Assembly: GCA_030789695.1 (NCBI GenBank)
Contig: CM061141.1
Coordinates: forward strand, 193,823,689-193,887,688
Origin: Scilla litardierei
Lineage: Eukaryota > Streptophyta > Magnoliopsida > Asparagales > Asparagaceae
Length of the DNA: 64,000 nt
Direction of reading: 5' to 3'
The notes under the pieces were generated by a model, which worked only from the letters and a program-made list of their open reading frames with translations, was not told where the DNA came from and searched no databases. This document shows, in pieces, positions 9,896 through 19,955 of the stretch. Each line of letters begins with the position of its first letter. Within the stretch, counting starts at the first letter, position 1. The translations under genes were made by a program, and so were the position numbers.

Positions 9896-12639
9896 TGTAA
9901 CGACCAGTTTTAGTGTTACGTTTTATTTGTTTTTCTCTGGTTGCACGTCTGTCCCATATCTGTACTTTGTATTAATGCTAGACGTATTAGCTGCATATCA
10001 TTAGCGTATTATTTATTATTATTAAATTTAATTTTTTTATTATCAAGCAAATTCCTTTAAATTACTCATTTCGATTTTATTTTCGAATTCAAAATTCAAA
10101 ATTCAAAACTTTTTAAATTCAAATGTTTTTGAAAACTTTCCAAATTAAATCCTAATAAAACCTATAAGTAAATTGAATTTTATTAACCCCTAATTTCCTC
10201 CCCCATTTATAACAAATCAAATCTATTTAATGTATTTTAAAATCCTTTCCTAATATAACTAAACCCTAGTTTCCCTTGACCTAGCCTCACCCAAGCCTAG
10301 TCCTTTAGCATACAGACTTTTAAGAAAACCTTGCACACACACAAAAACTAAACCTAAAGATAACCTAAAAAGAAACTAGGGCTCATGTGCTGGCCTTTTT
10401 AAAACCCCACACACTAAAACCCTAGGGACAAAACGCAAACAGAGCCACTCTCCCTTTCATCCACGCATGAGGCAGCTCCCATGCACGAGAACTCGATCCC
10501 ACCCTCACGCCAGCGACCGGTGCCACCCAGCTCCTTCCCCGCAACACCGCACACGCCAACGCCCATGTCGCAACCCCCTTCACCTTGCAACAATCACTCT
10601 TGGTCCATCTTCTCCCTCGCGACAACTCACACACAGCCGCTCTTCTCCACCAGAAACCCGTCGGCCTCCTCCCTCACAGCCGCCAACCTTTGTCCGACGC
10701 CATCACCCACGCCCAGGCCACACCCAGCTCTGCCCAGCCTCGCCCCAACTCGCAGCCTCAGCCTCCCCCCAAAGCCGACGACGACCTGCATCTCTGACCA
10801 GCTGCTGAACGCACGGTGCCCTCGCCCTCCTCCCTATCCGGGAGATGCACGGCCTCCTCCCTCATCCAGCAGGTCACCAGCTCTCCGAGCATCACCTTCC
10901 TCAAGCCGTTCACCCCCACCCAATGCACACAAGCCACAGATCCATCTCCTTGCTGTCGTGCAACTCGACAGCAGCTCTTCCTGCCTGCAAACCTCAGAGC
11001 CACCGACAGACCCTCGACAGCCCCCAGTGACGAGAAACACCCCGAACAGCTGCTGTTGTTGCCGAACTCGCCGCTGTTAGATGCTGTTCACATTGCTGCC
11101 CTTTGCTACGCCTCGAATCCATACCATACATCAACAGTTAGTGGATCTATCTATTAACATACTATAACCCACACCGTAATGTAGAAAACCTAATAAAACG
11201 GAGTGTTAGACGTCGTAGGAGCTATTTTAACGTTGTTATGATCAAAAAGGACCTGATCTGATTATGTGTTTTATCAAACCAGTGAACCAATCTCACCGTA
11301 GCGTAATACCCGTCGAGACGAATCCAACGACACCAAAAACGCTGAAATTAGGCAAGTGTACAATTTATAATGAATTTTTGAAGTTAGATGCTCATTTAGT
11401 CATTTGCATGTAAAGCTATATAACTCAAAATCTACATATGAAATGACACATGAAATTAATACCATGATGTTCTGGACTGAAAATGTGACCTAACGACATA
11501 TAATTTGATATGTTTTAATTTTAAACATTGGTGAAGAAAACTAGTTTCCGTAACATATTCGTTAAATCCACATGTTCAACACTCTTTTTAAATTATTGTA
11601 AAAGTTGTTCAACACTCTCTTAATCATTGAAAAAGTTGTATAAAAAAGGAAATGATGATATCGTTAAATTGGTGCATGTCTTGGAATATTTAACAAATGA
11701 GTGACATCATGAAATCGTGCGCCTCGAAGGCAAAATCGTGACTTCGTGATGTCGTGAGAGTCGACTAGGCTGGCTCGTGTTCCAGCACAAATCTGGGGTG
11801 GGGTTAGGGTTGAGCGGCCACTAGGCGTATGAAGGGGTCCTCTCTTCAAGAGCACCACCCGCATGCGATAGGATAGCGTCAATCACGGTAAAACCCCCGT
11901 GAGAAGAACGATCCACTCATCACGACCTAAAGGCGTGAACCATATGAGAGATATGAAATATTGACATGGAACTTGCAATTACTATCGTTGTCTCAGTTAA
12001 TTGACATGCTAATGAAACAAAGAAATGCCTTACTTTATTTCTTAAACTGTTTAGAACTGCATGTTAGGAATGTTTTATTTAACTTCACTTAGAATCGTCA
12101 TGCTTAAAATTATTGTTGACATCTCGTATAAACTATTAATGCTTCTTAAATTCAATATTATTTTGCATATCTTGCCTTGGGTTTTCTAACCTCTTCTCGC
12201 AGACCCTTGCTGACGTACATTCCTGTTTTTGGATGTATGTCAGATCCCGAGCTTGAGTACCAGAAGGATCCTTTCGAGACGCCTGACTTAGAGAGCCAGG
12301 AGTTCGCCGTAGACGTCGAGTCTCTCCTTGCGGAGGACTAGGGACCTTCACCGTTACCACTTCCTTTAGTTTTACTTTCAATTGCTGTTTAGTGTACGTT
12401 TCCCTTTGTTGTTACTTTGGCCTAGCTGTGGCTTTGACGTTTGATTTCGTGTATGGACATTTTTATTTCTGGATGTGGCTTTATTTTATGAAATGGTTCT
12501 TATTGTTCTGAAATGCATGCAAGGACCTGCTTTGTGTTTTTATCACAGACGCTCATTGAACTCGAGCTTCACCGCTCCAGTTCATGCGGACCTCGTAACG
12601 TACTCGCTTCCGATGTCTTTTGGGAAACGAGGCGCTACA
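9896..12639 (+). mobile_element. 5' LTR of element A
   Basis: TG...CA bounded, 2744 bp. 9896-10390 is AT-rich with AATTCAAA tandem units near 10085-10130. A weak TATA-like TTTTTAAAA lies at 10396-10404. 10420-11110 is C-rich, which explains long proline/serine-rich shadow frames there. The LTR ends GCGCTACA, 8 nt before the primer site. The uninterrupted target of B (CTCAT) is visible at 10861-10865. Confidence 0.88.
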
Positions 12640-12647
12640 GGTTTTAG

Positions 12648-12665
12648 TGGTGGCCCATGCAGGTC
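12648..12665 (+). other. Primer-binding site, tRNA-Ile type
   Basis: TGGTGGCCCATGCAGGTC lies 8 nt after the LTR. It is the exact reverse complement of the 3' end of plant tRNA-Ile(AAU), which ends GACCTGCATGGGCCA plus CCA, as I recall that tRNA. The same site is at 55360-55377 in E and, with one change, at 32130-32147 in B. Confidence 0.75.
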
Positions 12666-12766
12666 CTACAACTGCGAAGTTCAGAACAATGAGAATGCTT
12701 TTCGTTAGCCAAACATCTAGAGTAATCGTATACATGAGATTAATTCGGGTGTTTTCTTGTCTCAGA

Positions 12767-13768
12767 ATGGCTAGGAGACGTAACACCCGACAAGGATCCG
12801 GAGCTGCTGAAGGCGGAGAGGACGACATCTGCCAGATGCTAGATGTTATGAGAGAGATGCTGGAGGTTCAACACTATCTAGTCCAGCAAGGACGTCAAGC
12901 TGCACTAGCTGCACCCCTACCACCACACTATGAGTCTAGTGCCAAGCAGTTCCAAGAGATGCATCCGAAGAGCTTCTCTAGACGGGAGGGCCCACTAGCA
13001 GCCGAGGAATGGCTTCACAACACTGCAGATAACTTGGGTCTTGCGCGAGTCAATCCAAATGATTGGGTAGAGCTTACCAAAAAGCAGTTGACAGATAATG
13101 CCTGCCACTAATGGGATGCTGAAGAGACTAGGCTGACCAAGCCGATACCATGGGCTACTTTCCATCAGAGGTTTGACGCCCAGTACTTCCCGAAGGCTGC
13201 AAAGATAGTGATGCAGCAGTGCTTCATCAACCTGGAGCAGGGCACCATGACAGTCGACGAGTATGAGGCTGATTTTGCCATGCTGAGTCGCTTCACCCCC
13301 ACTCTGGTGGCAGACGCGGAGGACTGTGCGCACCGCATCAGCAAGGCAGAAGAAAGCACGTCAGGCGGGCAAGTACCCGATGGAGCTTCAGAGGAGTGCA
13401 CCTAGGCCTGGTGTTCGTCCAGTTCAGACCACCCAGTTCACGAGGCCAGCTACACTTGTTCCTGACCGAGCCCAGCTGACTTGCCATTTCTGTGGCAAGC
13501 TTGGTCATGTGAAGATGGACTGCATGAGGATGCTGAATCAGTTCTTGGTATGTGGATCGCCTACCCATACTGCAAAGGACTACCCTGCAGTTCTCGACCT
13601 GTAACTGCTGGAGCATCTGGACCCACTCATCGGATAGTGCATGCACTGGATAGCGAGGACCACCTCTGATACCACAGGAGCGAGCCTTTCAGCAGGCCAA
13701 CCCGCCGACGCACCTGGCTTTCACTATGACAGCCGTTGAGGCTGAAGCTGAGGATGACGTGATTGCAG
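12767..13768 (+). pseudogene. gag: Gag of element A
   Basis: The ATG at 12767 (MARRRNTRQGSG) matches E Gag (MAGRQNTRSGG). The capsid region includes GPLAAEEWLHNTADNLGLARV. A stop at 13109-13111 replaces the second Trp of an NWWDAEE motif kept in E, and at least one frameshift lies near 13330. Zinc knuckle 1 (CHFCGKLGHVKMDC, 13482-13523) is intact. A second, FLVCGSPTHTAKDY, has lost its outer Cys residues. A splice-acceptor-like TTTTCTTGTCTCAG directly precedes the ATG. The exon ends at GCAG (13768), where the predicted gag-pro intron starts. Confidence 0.85.
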
Positions 13769-14169
13769 GTAACCTCTAGACTAGTCTTTCCTTATTTATG
13801 CATTTATGGTTTCTTAGTTAGATGACTCGGGTTCAATATTACATATTTAACCACCCATTTAGCTCTTTTTTGTGCTCATGTGATGCTATATTATTCTCTA
13901 ATTCATACGTATTTTCTACACATTTATTTATTAGAGAAAACACACTATTTGAGCACAAAACATCAATTAATGGAGTATTTCTGCGCTTTTTATATTTTTT
14001 CTAGCTTGGTCTCGATCTCACGATTCCAACGACTATTTATTTGTATTTTTCTGAGATCTGTGCTAATTACTGTGAATTTTTGAATGCAGAATACCAAAAA
14101 AATGAGATGCGCACGAATCTTGGCGTACACGTGGCCTCATCCACGCGATTCCCACTCAAATCCGACGGC

Positions 14170-14650
14170 AGCTGAGAATCGGTGACGTGGCCTATCGTGG
14201 ACCGTTGGATCTCGATCCAACGGTCCATATCACCCCCGAATCGCAGCTGAGAGCGGAGAATGAAGCGGCGACGTGGGCTTCTTTTCGCCACTCGATCGCG
14301 ATCGAACGGTGAGCTGTATCCCGGAGAAGCGAGTGACGTGGCTACATCCCGTCCGTCGACGCACGATCCAATGGCCAGATTTTGGCCCGCTGCTGCGATT
14401 CGAAAGCGGGCGACGCGGCCATTGGATCTCGATCCAACGGTCCGCAAGCGACATCAGACGACGCAGGCGGGCACGATTCCAATGCTACGTGGCGGGATCC
14501 TAGGTGATTGCCGCTGAAACGAACGGTCGAGATGCAATCCAACGCGGAATTCGAATCAATCAGCGGAGCGGACGCGCGAGAGGAAGAGGATCCGGTAAGC
14601 GAGACACGTGGCACGCCCAGGGTTAATCCCGCATTTGATTAACGGTGCTC
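14170..14650. repeat. Palindromic GATCCAACGGTCC block in G U3
   Basis: At 14199-14226, GGACCGTTGGATC and GATCCAACGGTCC form 13-bp arms with a 2-nt loop. TCGATCGCGATCGA (14289-14302) is a perfect 14-bp palindrome. GGATCTCGATCCAACGGTCC recurs near 14425. GACGTGGC or ACGTGGC recurs about six times. The block ends about 100 bp upstream of the TATA box. In the 3' LTR the first hairpin has lost most of its left arm by a small deletion (about 18402-18411). Confidence 0.8.
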
Positions 14651-14742
14651 GTTTGCCCCGATCCAGATCTACGGTCAGATGCGTTCGGGCACGATTTTAA
14701 GCGGGTTTTGAACCCGATAACACAACCCAAACCCGCAATGCC

Positions 14743-14753
14743 TATTATATAAG
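14743..14753 (+). promoter_or_regulatory. TATA box, G 5' LTR
   Basis: TATTATATAAG, followed by repeated GCGTATTT/GGGCGTAT units. The same box is at 18938-18948 in the 3' LTR. Confidence 0.7.
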
Positions 14754-15183
14754 CGTATTTAGGGTTTTTGGGCGTATACAAGCAGATTGGGGGCGTATTT
14801 TGGGCGTATTGGAGGCTCTAGGAGCCGTATTTCCCCTCTGAAAAATTCTGTAAAATTCCAGAGGCTTATTTTATTATTTCCAGAGAGTTTGAAGTCGAAA
14901 CTTGGAGATTTGGTGATGAATTTCTAAACCTATACCGTATTTTGGTGTTTTCTATTGTATTTTGCTATGAACTTGAAGTATTTGGCTATGCAACTAGTTT
15001 ATTCTTGCATTATGAGTAGCTAATTCTTAATTGTGCATGGTATGGCATAGTTAGGGGATGTAATTTGTGTTAGTTTGGTTGAAATTCCTTGTGCCAAACC
15101 GTTAAACATCGTTACAGTTGTAATCTTTGTTATTAAATCGCCTTTTTCATCTTCCAAAAGAAGTGATTAAGTTGATGATCGCC

Positions 15184-15405
15184 CCAAAAGGGTGAGTTTT
15201 GATCTCCCCAAAAGGGAGTTTCATACCGTAGTTTTGATCTCTCCAAAAGAGAGTTTCATATCGTATTATAACTTTAGCGACGATCTTATTGAATATTGTG
15301 ATTTAACCCCCAAAAGGGCATCTTCCGATGAATTGCTCCCAAAAGGAGAATTTATTGAGTTATATTGGGTATTTTCCGGTGAATTGCTCCCAAAAGGAGA
15401 ATTCA
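15184..15405. repeat. CCAAAAGGGA short tandem units in G LTR
   Basis: Six to eight copies of (C)CCCAAAAGGG(A/T)G-like units are spaced 20-60 bp apart, each near TTTGATCT or GAATTGCT. They are repeated at 19378-19600 in the 3' LTR. Lying after the TATA box, they may be in the transcribed leader. Confidence 0.65.
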
Positions 15406-15725
15406 TTGTGTTATACTTGTCAACCAAATTAATACGAATTATCGATCCTAACGAACTCATACCATGTGCATACTTTTTATAGATATTTTTCATACACGAC
15501 TTTTCCTTGTTCGCATTGTTCGCACGTCACCTTCACGTACTTCCACACCATCATCACCATCATCATTGAAGTGGTTAGTTTCTTTTCGTAGGATTTCTAT
15601 TTGATTTGAATTGTGGTTGCAACAGATTTCTTCCCGTGGATTCGACATCTGGACTCCCAGATTTTACTACTTGTACGGACTCTTGCGCTTGAGAGAGAGC
15701 ACCTTTCCGGAGCCCACCAAGTTTT

Positions 15726-15743
15726 TGGCGCCGTTGCCGGGGA
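15726..15743 (+). other. Primer-binding site, tRNA-Asp
   Basis: TGGCGCCGTTGCCGGGGA is the perfect 18-nt complement of plant tRNA-Asp(GUC). This primer is typical of Athila and Tat lineage elements and sets G apart from the tRNA-Ile elements A, B and E. Confidence 0.92.
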
Positions 15744-15846
15744 GGAATGGTTTGTGACTACGGTTTATTTCATTTAGAGGACATTCGGTGAGATCTTTCC
15801 ACTTTACTGTATATAAATTTTTATTTAATTTTTTGTACATAAACTT

Positions 15847-16986
15847 TTGTTTTTCTTAAAAAAAATGGAGTATATGAATTTCTATTGCACGAACAATCGG
15901 TATGATGCAAGGTATACTAATGCACACAAACATAGGATGGAGAAGCTCAAAATTGTTAATTTTAATCAAACTGACTGTGAAACTTTCTTTCAGGCCTGGA
16001 GGAGGTTCACAGACCTAATATCGAGCTATCCGCAGCATGAGTACACAAATGAAGAGCTTATGGCGTCCTTCCTAGAGGGACTACAACCCCAGCTGCAGGA
16101 ATTATTGGGAGGCATGACGCCGACAGAGGCGTGGGAATACATGGAGTCTCTGCAAGAAAATGAAGAAACCATGGAAGAGACTTCAGAGAGCGATTCAACG
16201 GAGCCTTCGTGCCTTGATCAAGAAGAGCAAAGCGTAGACGTACCTTTGCAATCCTTGAAAGAGGAAGTTTACCTGATTATTTAGACACATGAGGCCACAT
16301 CCCATCAATTCCAAGAGAATTTAGTTGGTCGGAGTCGGCAGATTCAGAAATCCATTGAAGATCTTAATCTGATTGCCACTTGCTTAGAAGAAAGTAAGGC
16401 TTTTGAAACTCAATTTCAAGAATCTAATACGAGTTTTTCTTCTATTGCAGGTATATCGAGCGAGCCATGTCACGTTGATGACACGAATATAAATATACAC
16501 ATGGCAAGAAGTGTGTGCAAAAGAGAGGACGAGCTAGCAATTTTGGATGAACGAGAGGAGGAGACAGCTAGGGACAAGGGTTTTGAGATTATCGCCATGG
16601 AGCCAGAACCATTCCCTCTTCCAGTTTTATCCCAAAATCATTTATCCCTCTCCCCATTGATCGAGCATCATACAGAGAGTAGTGCATATCTTTCAGGGAG
16701 TAGTCGTCAACTTGCTTTAATTTCTTTCACTTATTTTGATGACTACGTTTGGAATAATTTTATTGAAAGGAATCTTAAATTAATTTGGACTGATATAACT
16801 CATCTCTCGCAGGACATTGGCAAACAGCTTATAGAGATGCTTGGAGTTGTGTTGCTGGGGTCCAAATTAGTTTTTGGAGGAAAAATAATTGCCGAGGAGC
16901 GCAAGGAGCAAATTGAACAACTTCATCCACCATTAAAGATTCATGATCCGCCATTTGATCACGGTGTGTTCTTTCCAGTAGTGTAG
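15847..16986 (+). pseudogene. gag: Gag-like ORF of G, one in-frame amber codon
   Basis: A single frame runs about 379 codons from 15847 and is broken only by TAG at 16282-16284. The first part carries QAWRRFTDLISSYPQHEY and FLEGLQPQLQELLGGM, matching the Retrotrans_gag core of Athila-type Gag (EAWERF..., FYxGL...). An acidic Glu-rich stretch follows. After the TAG the frame stays open for 234 codons (HQFQENLVGRSRQIQKSIED to HGVFFPVV), with no recognised domain and no zinc knuckle. The amber could be a recent null mutation, readthrough, or a fixed boundary between two proteins; the sequence cannot tell. The first usable Met may be 15865. Confidence 0.7.
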
Positions 16987-18010
16987 TTTTTAAATGCTTT
17001 TTAGGTTGCTTGAATAAACTCGTGCCCCGTCCGACATTGAGGACAATGTCCATCTTTAGTTGGGGGGTGTGTACGAGACCTTAGGATTTTTTTTTCAAAC
17101 ATAAGGCTAAGATAAGAATAAATCACCAAATCTCATCTTTTAAAACTCCTTCATATGCCTCTAATACGGATGATTACGCATTAATTGAGTTCTGAAAATT
17201 TTTATGGCTTGAGTTGATTATTTTTCCTTCATGGAATTACCGTTAATATACTATTCATGAAAACTTTCAATTTCCATGATTAATATCTCGAAATAGTTTG
17301 AATTTATTTCATGCATGCTAATTTGATGAAAAAGCTTAAGTATACACGATTATAAAAATAGTCTTCAAGTTGAAGAGGAATGTGGCCATGGTTATTAATG
17401 TTTATGTTCGAAAGATTGGGTATTGAGTTGCTTACAAGAAAAAAGAAAAGAAAGAAAGAAATGAAAACAAAAATGAATGATGAAAAATGAATGAATAAGT
17501 ATGTCACTAATAAATAACTTGGTTGGCTCGAGTAGTACAGTCCGAGGGGTCCTTCTTGGCCTAATGCCCTATGATCGTCTGATTTGGGAGCCATTGACCG
17601 GAAACTCACTCATTTGATGGAGCGATCCAAATTATACATTTTTCTGTGAATGTTGCTTGATGCGCGTTACACGGAACGAATAAAAGAAAATAAATGGTGA
17701 ATATACTAAGCAACTTCAATACCCATGTCTTGAATGATTATTTTGATAGGCCAATTCCTTGGAAACAAGAAAACTAGAGAAAAACGACGTGTTATACTTT
17801 CGCTTGCGCAAAACGATGTTTGCATGTTATTTATTCATACTAAATTAGAGAAAATATCATGTGATTGATTTTGTTCATGGATGTGTATATTGATGGTCAA
17901 GATCATGTTGGAATGCATATTATTGAGCCATGCCATGAGCAATTTGAAAGAATTTATTGTTCTATTAATCATCCGTATTAATCGCTCTTTTTGCTAGAGA
18001 CTAGCAAATC
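16987..18010 (+). other. G 3' non-coding region with GAGGACAATGT box and internal PPT copy
   Basis: CATTGAGGACAATG (17035-17048) and AGTTGGGGGGTGTG (17058-17071) follow the ORF. The latter is identical to the true 3' PPT at 18014-18027. The rest is AT-rich without ORFs. 17525-17600 is related to the reverse complement of 7960-8040 in element C. Confidence 0.7.
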
Positions 18011-18025
18011 GCTAGTTGGGGGGTG
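18011..18025 (+). other. Polypurine tract of G
   Basis: GCTAGTTGGGGGGTG directly precedes the 3' LTR start TGATTCGG. Confidence 0.8.
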
Positions 18026-19917
18026 TGATTCGGGTTCAATATTACATATTTAACCCCCACATTTAGCTCTATTTTGTGCTCATGTGATGCTATATTATTC
18101 TCTAATTCATACGTATTTTCTACACATTTATTTATTAGAGAAAACACACTATTTGAGCACAAAATATCAATTAATGAAGTATTTCTGCGCTTTTTATATT
18201 TTTCCTAGCTTGGTCTCGATCTCACGATTCCAACGACTATTTATTTGTATTTTTCTGAGATCTGTGCTAATTACTGTGAATTTTTGAATGCAGAATACCA
18301 AAAAAATGAGATGCGCACGAATCTTGGCGTACACGTGGCCTCATCCACGCAATTCCCACTCAAATCCGACGGCAGCTGAGAATCAGTGACGTGGCCCATC
18401 GTGGACCGAGATCCAACGGTCCATATCACCCCCGAATCGCAGCTGAGAGCGAAGAATGAAGCGGCGACGTGGCCTTCTTTCCGCCACTCGATCGCGATCG
18501 AACGGTGAGCCGTATCCCGGAGAAGCGAGTGACGTGGCTACATCCCGTCCGTCGACGCACGATCCAACGGCCAGATTTTGGCCCGCTGCTGCGATTCGAA
18601 AGCGGGCAACGCGGCCATTGGATCTCGATCCAACGGTCCGCAAGCGACATCAGACGACGCAGGTGGGCGCGATTCCAATGCTACGTGGCGGGATCCTAGG
18701 TGATTGCCGCTGAAACGAACGGTCGAGATGCAATCCAACGCGAAATTCGAATCAATCAGCGGAGCGGGCGCGCGAGAGGAAGCGGATCCGGTAAGCGAGA
18801 CACGTGGCACGCCCAGGGTTAATCCCGCATTGGATCAACGGTGCTCGTTTGCCCCGATCTAGATCTACGGTCGGATGCGTTCGGGCGCGATTTTAAGGGG
18901 GTTTTGAACCCGATAACACAACCCAAACCCGTAATGCCTATTATATAAGCGTATTTAGGGTTTTTGGGCGTATACAAGCAGATTGGGGGCGTATTTTGGG
19001 CGTATTGGAGGCTCTAGGAGCCGTATTTCCCCTCTGAAAAATTCTGTAAAATTCCAGAGGCTTATTTTATTATTTCCTGAGAGTTTGAAGTCGAAACTTG
19101 GAGATTTGGTGATGAATTTCTAAATTTCTACTCCGTATTTTGGTGTTTTCTATTGTATTTTGCTATGAACTTGAAGTATTTGGCTATGAAACTAGTTTAT
19201 TCTTGCATTATGAGTAGCTAATTCTTAATTGTGCATGGTATGGCATAGTTAGGGGATGTAATTTGTGTTAGTTTGGTTGAAATTACTTGTGCTAAACCGT
19301 TAAACATCGTTAAAGTTGTAATCTTTGTTATTAAATCGCCTTTTTCATCTTCCAAAAGAAGTGATTAAGTTGATGATCGCCCCCAAAAGGGTGAGTTTGA
19401 TCTCCCCAAAAGGGAGTTTCATACCATAGTTTTGATCTCTCCAAAAGAGAGTTTCATATCGTATTATAACTTTAGCGACGATCTTATTGAATATTGTGAT
19501 TTAACCTCCAAAAGGGCATCTTCCGATGAATTGCTCCCAAAAGGAGAATTCATTGAGTTATATTGGGTATTTTCTGGTGAATTGCTCCCAAAAGGAGAAT
19601 TCATTTTGTTATACTTGTCAACCAAATTAATACGAATTATCGATCCTAACGAACCCATACCATGTGCATACTTTTTATAGATATTTTTCATACACGAATT
19701 TTCCTTGTTCGCATTGTTCGCACGTCACCTTCACGTACTTCCACACCATCATCACCATCATCATTGAAGTGGTTAGTTTCTTTTCGTAGGATTTCTATTT
19801 GATTTGAATTGTGGTTGCAACAGATTTCTTCCCGTGGATTCGACATCTGGACTCCCAGATTTTACTACTTGTACGGACTCTTGCGCTTGAGAGAGAGCAC
19901 CTTTCCGGAGCCCACCA
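18026..19917 (+). mobile_element. 3' LTR of element G
   Basis: 1892 bp, near-identical to the 5' LTR, ending CCCACCA before TSD TTAGA. A 9-bp-scale deletion removes the left arm of the first U3 hairpin. Confidence 0.9.
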
Positions 19918-19955
19918 TTAGATCCATGTTTAACCTAGTTGCATATTACCCTTAG

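Larger units (their letters stand above)
13823..15719 (+). mobile_element. 5' LTR of element G
   Basis: Runs TGACTCGGGTTC...CCCACCA. It contains the palindromic CCAACGGTCC/GACGTGG block (14170-14650), a TATA box (14743-14753) and a short array of CCAAAAGGGA units (15184-15405). It is paired with 18026-19917. Confidence 0.9.
13823..19917 (+). mobile_element. Element G: gag-only, Athila-related LTR retrotransposon
   Basis: Complete, 6095 bp, with a perfect 5-bp TSD TTAGA (13818-13822 and 19918-19922). LTRs are 1897 and 1892 bp and differ at only scattered positions, so the insertion is fairly recent. It has a tRNA-Asp PBS and a G-rich PPT. The 2.3-kb internal region holds one Gag-like ORF and no protease, RT or integrase. 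It fits the TR-GAG type of non-autonomous element. Its 3' non-coding region is related to that of C. It sits inside A's predicted intron. Confidence 0.92.
13769..19955 (+). other. Predicted gag-pro intron of A, enlarged by element G
   Basis: The donor is GCAG|GTAACC (13768/13769) and the acceptor TTACCCTTAG|GTGTC (19955/19956). Removing G and one TSD copy leaves 87 nt. Joining the flanks restores a phase-1 Gly codon and the reading VIAG to VILVSSHPA, leading into the protease DSGA motif. E has the same arrangement at 54116-54006. Confidence 0.7.

Noticed and set aside
10481..11080. 199-codon Pro/Ser-rich open frame
   Set aside because: Lies within the C-rich part of A's 5' LTR, has no domain, and overlapping frames are equally long; the matching region of the 3' LTR is interrupted.
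15847..16986. Claim of programmed amber readthrough in G
   Set aside because: No readthrough context or structure could be established from one copy; listed only as a possibility.
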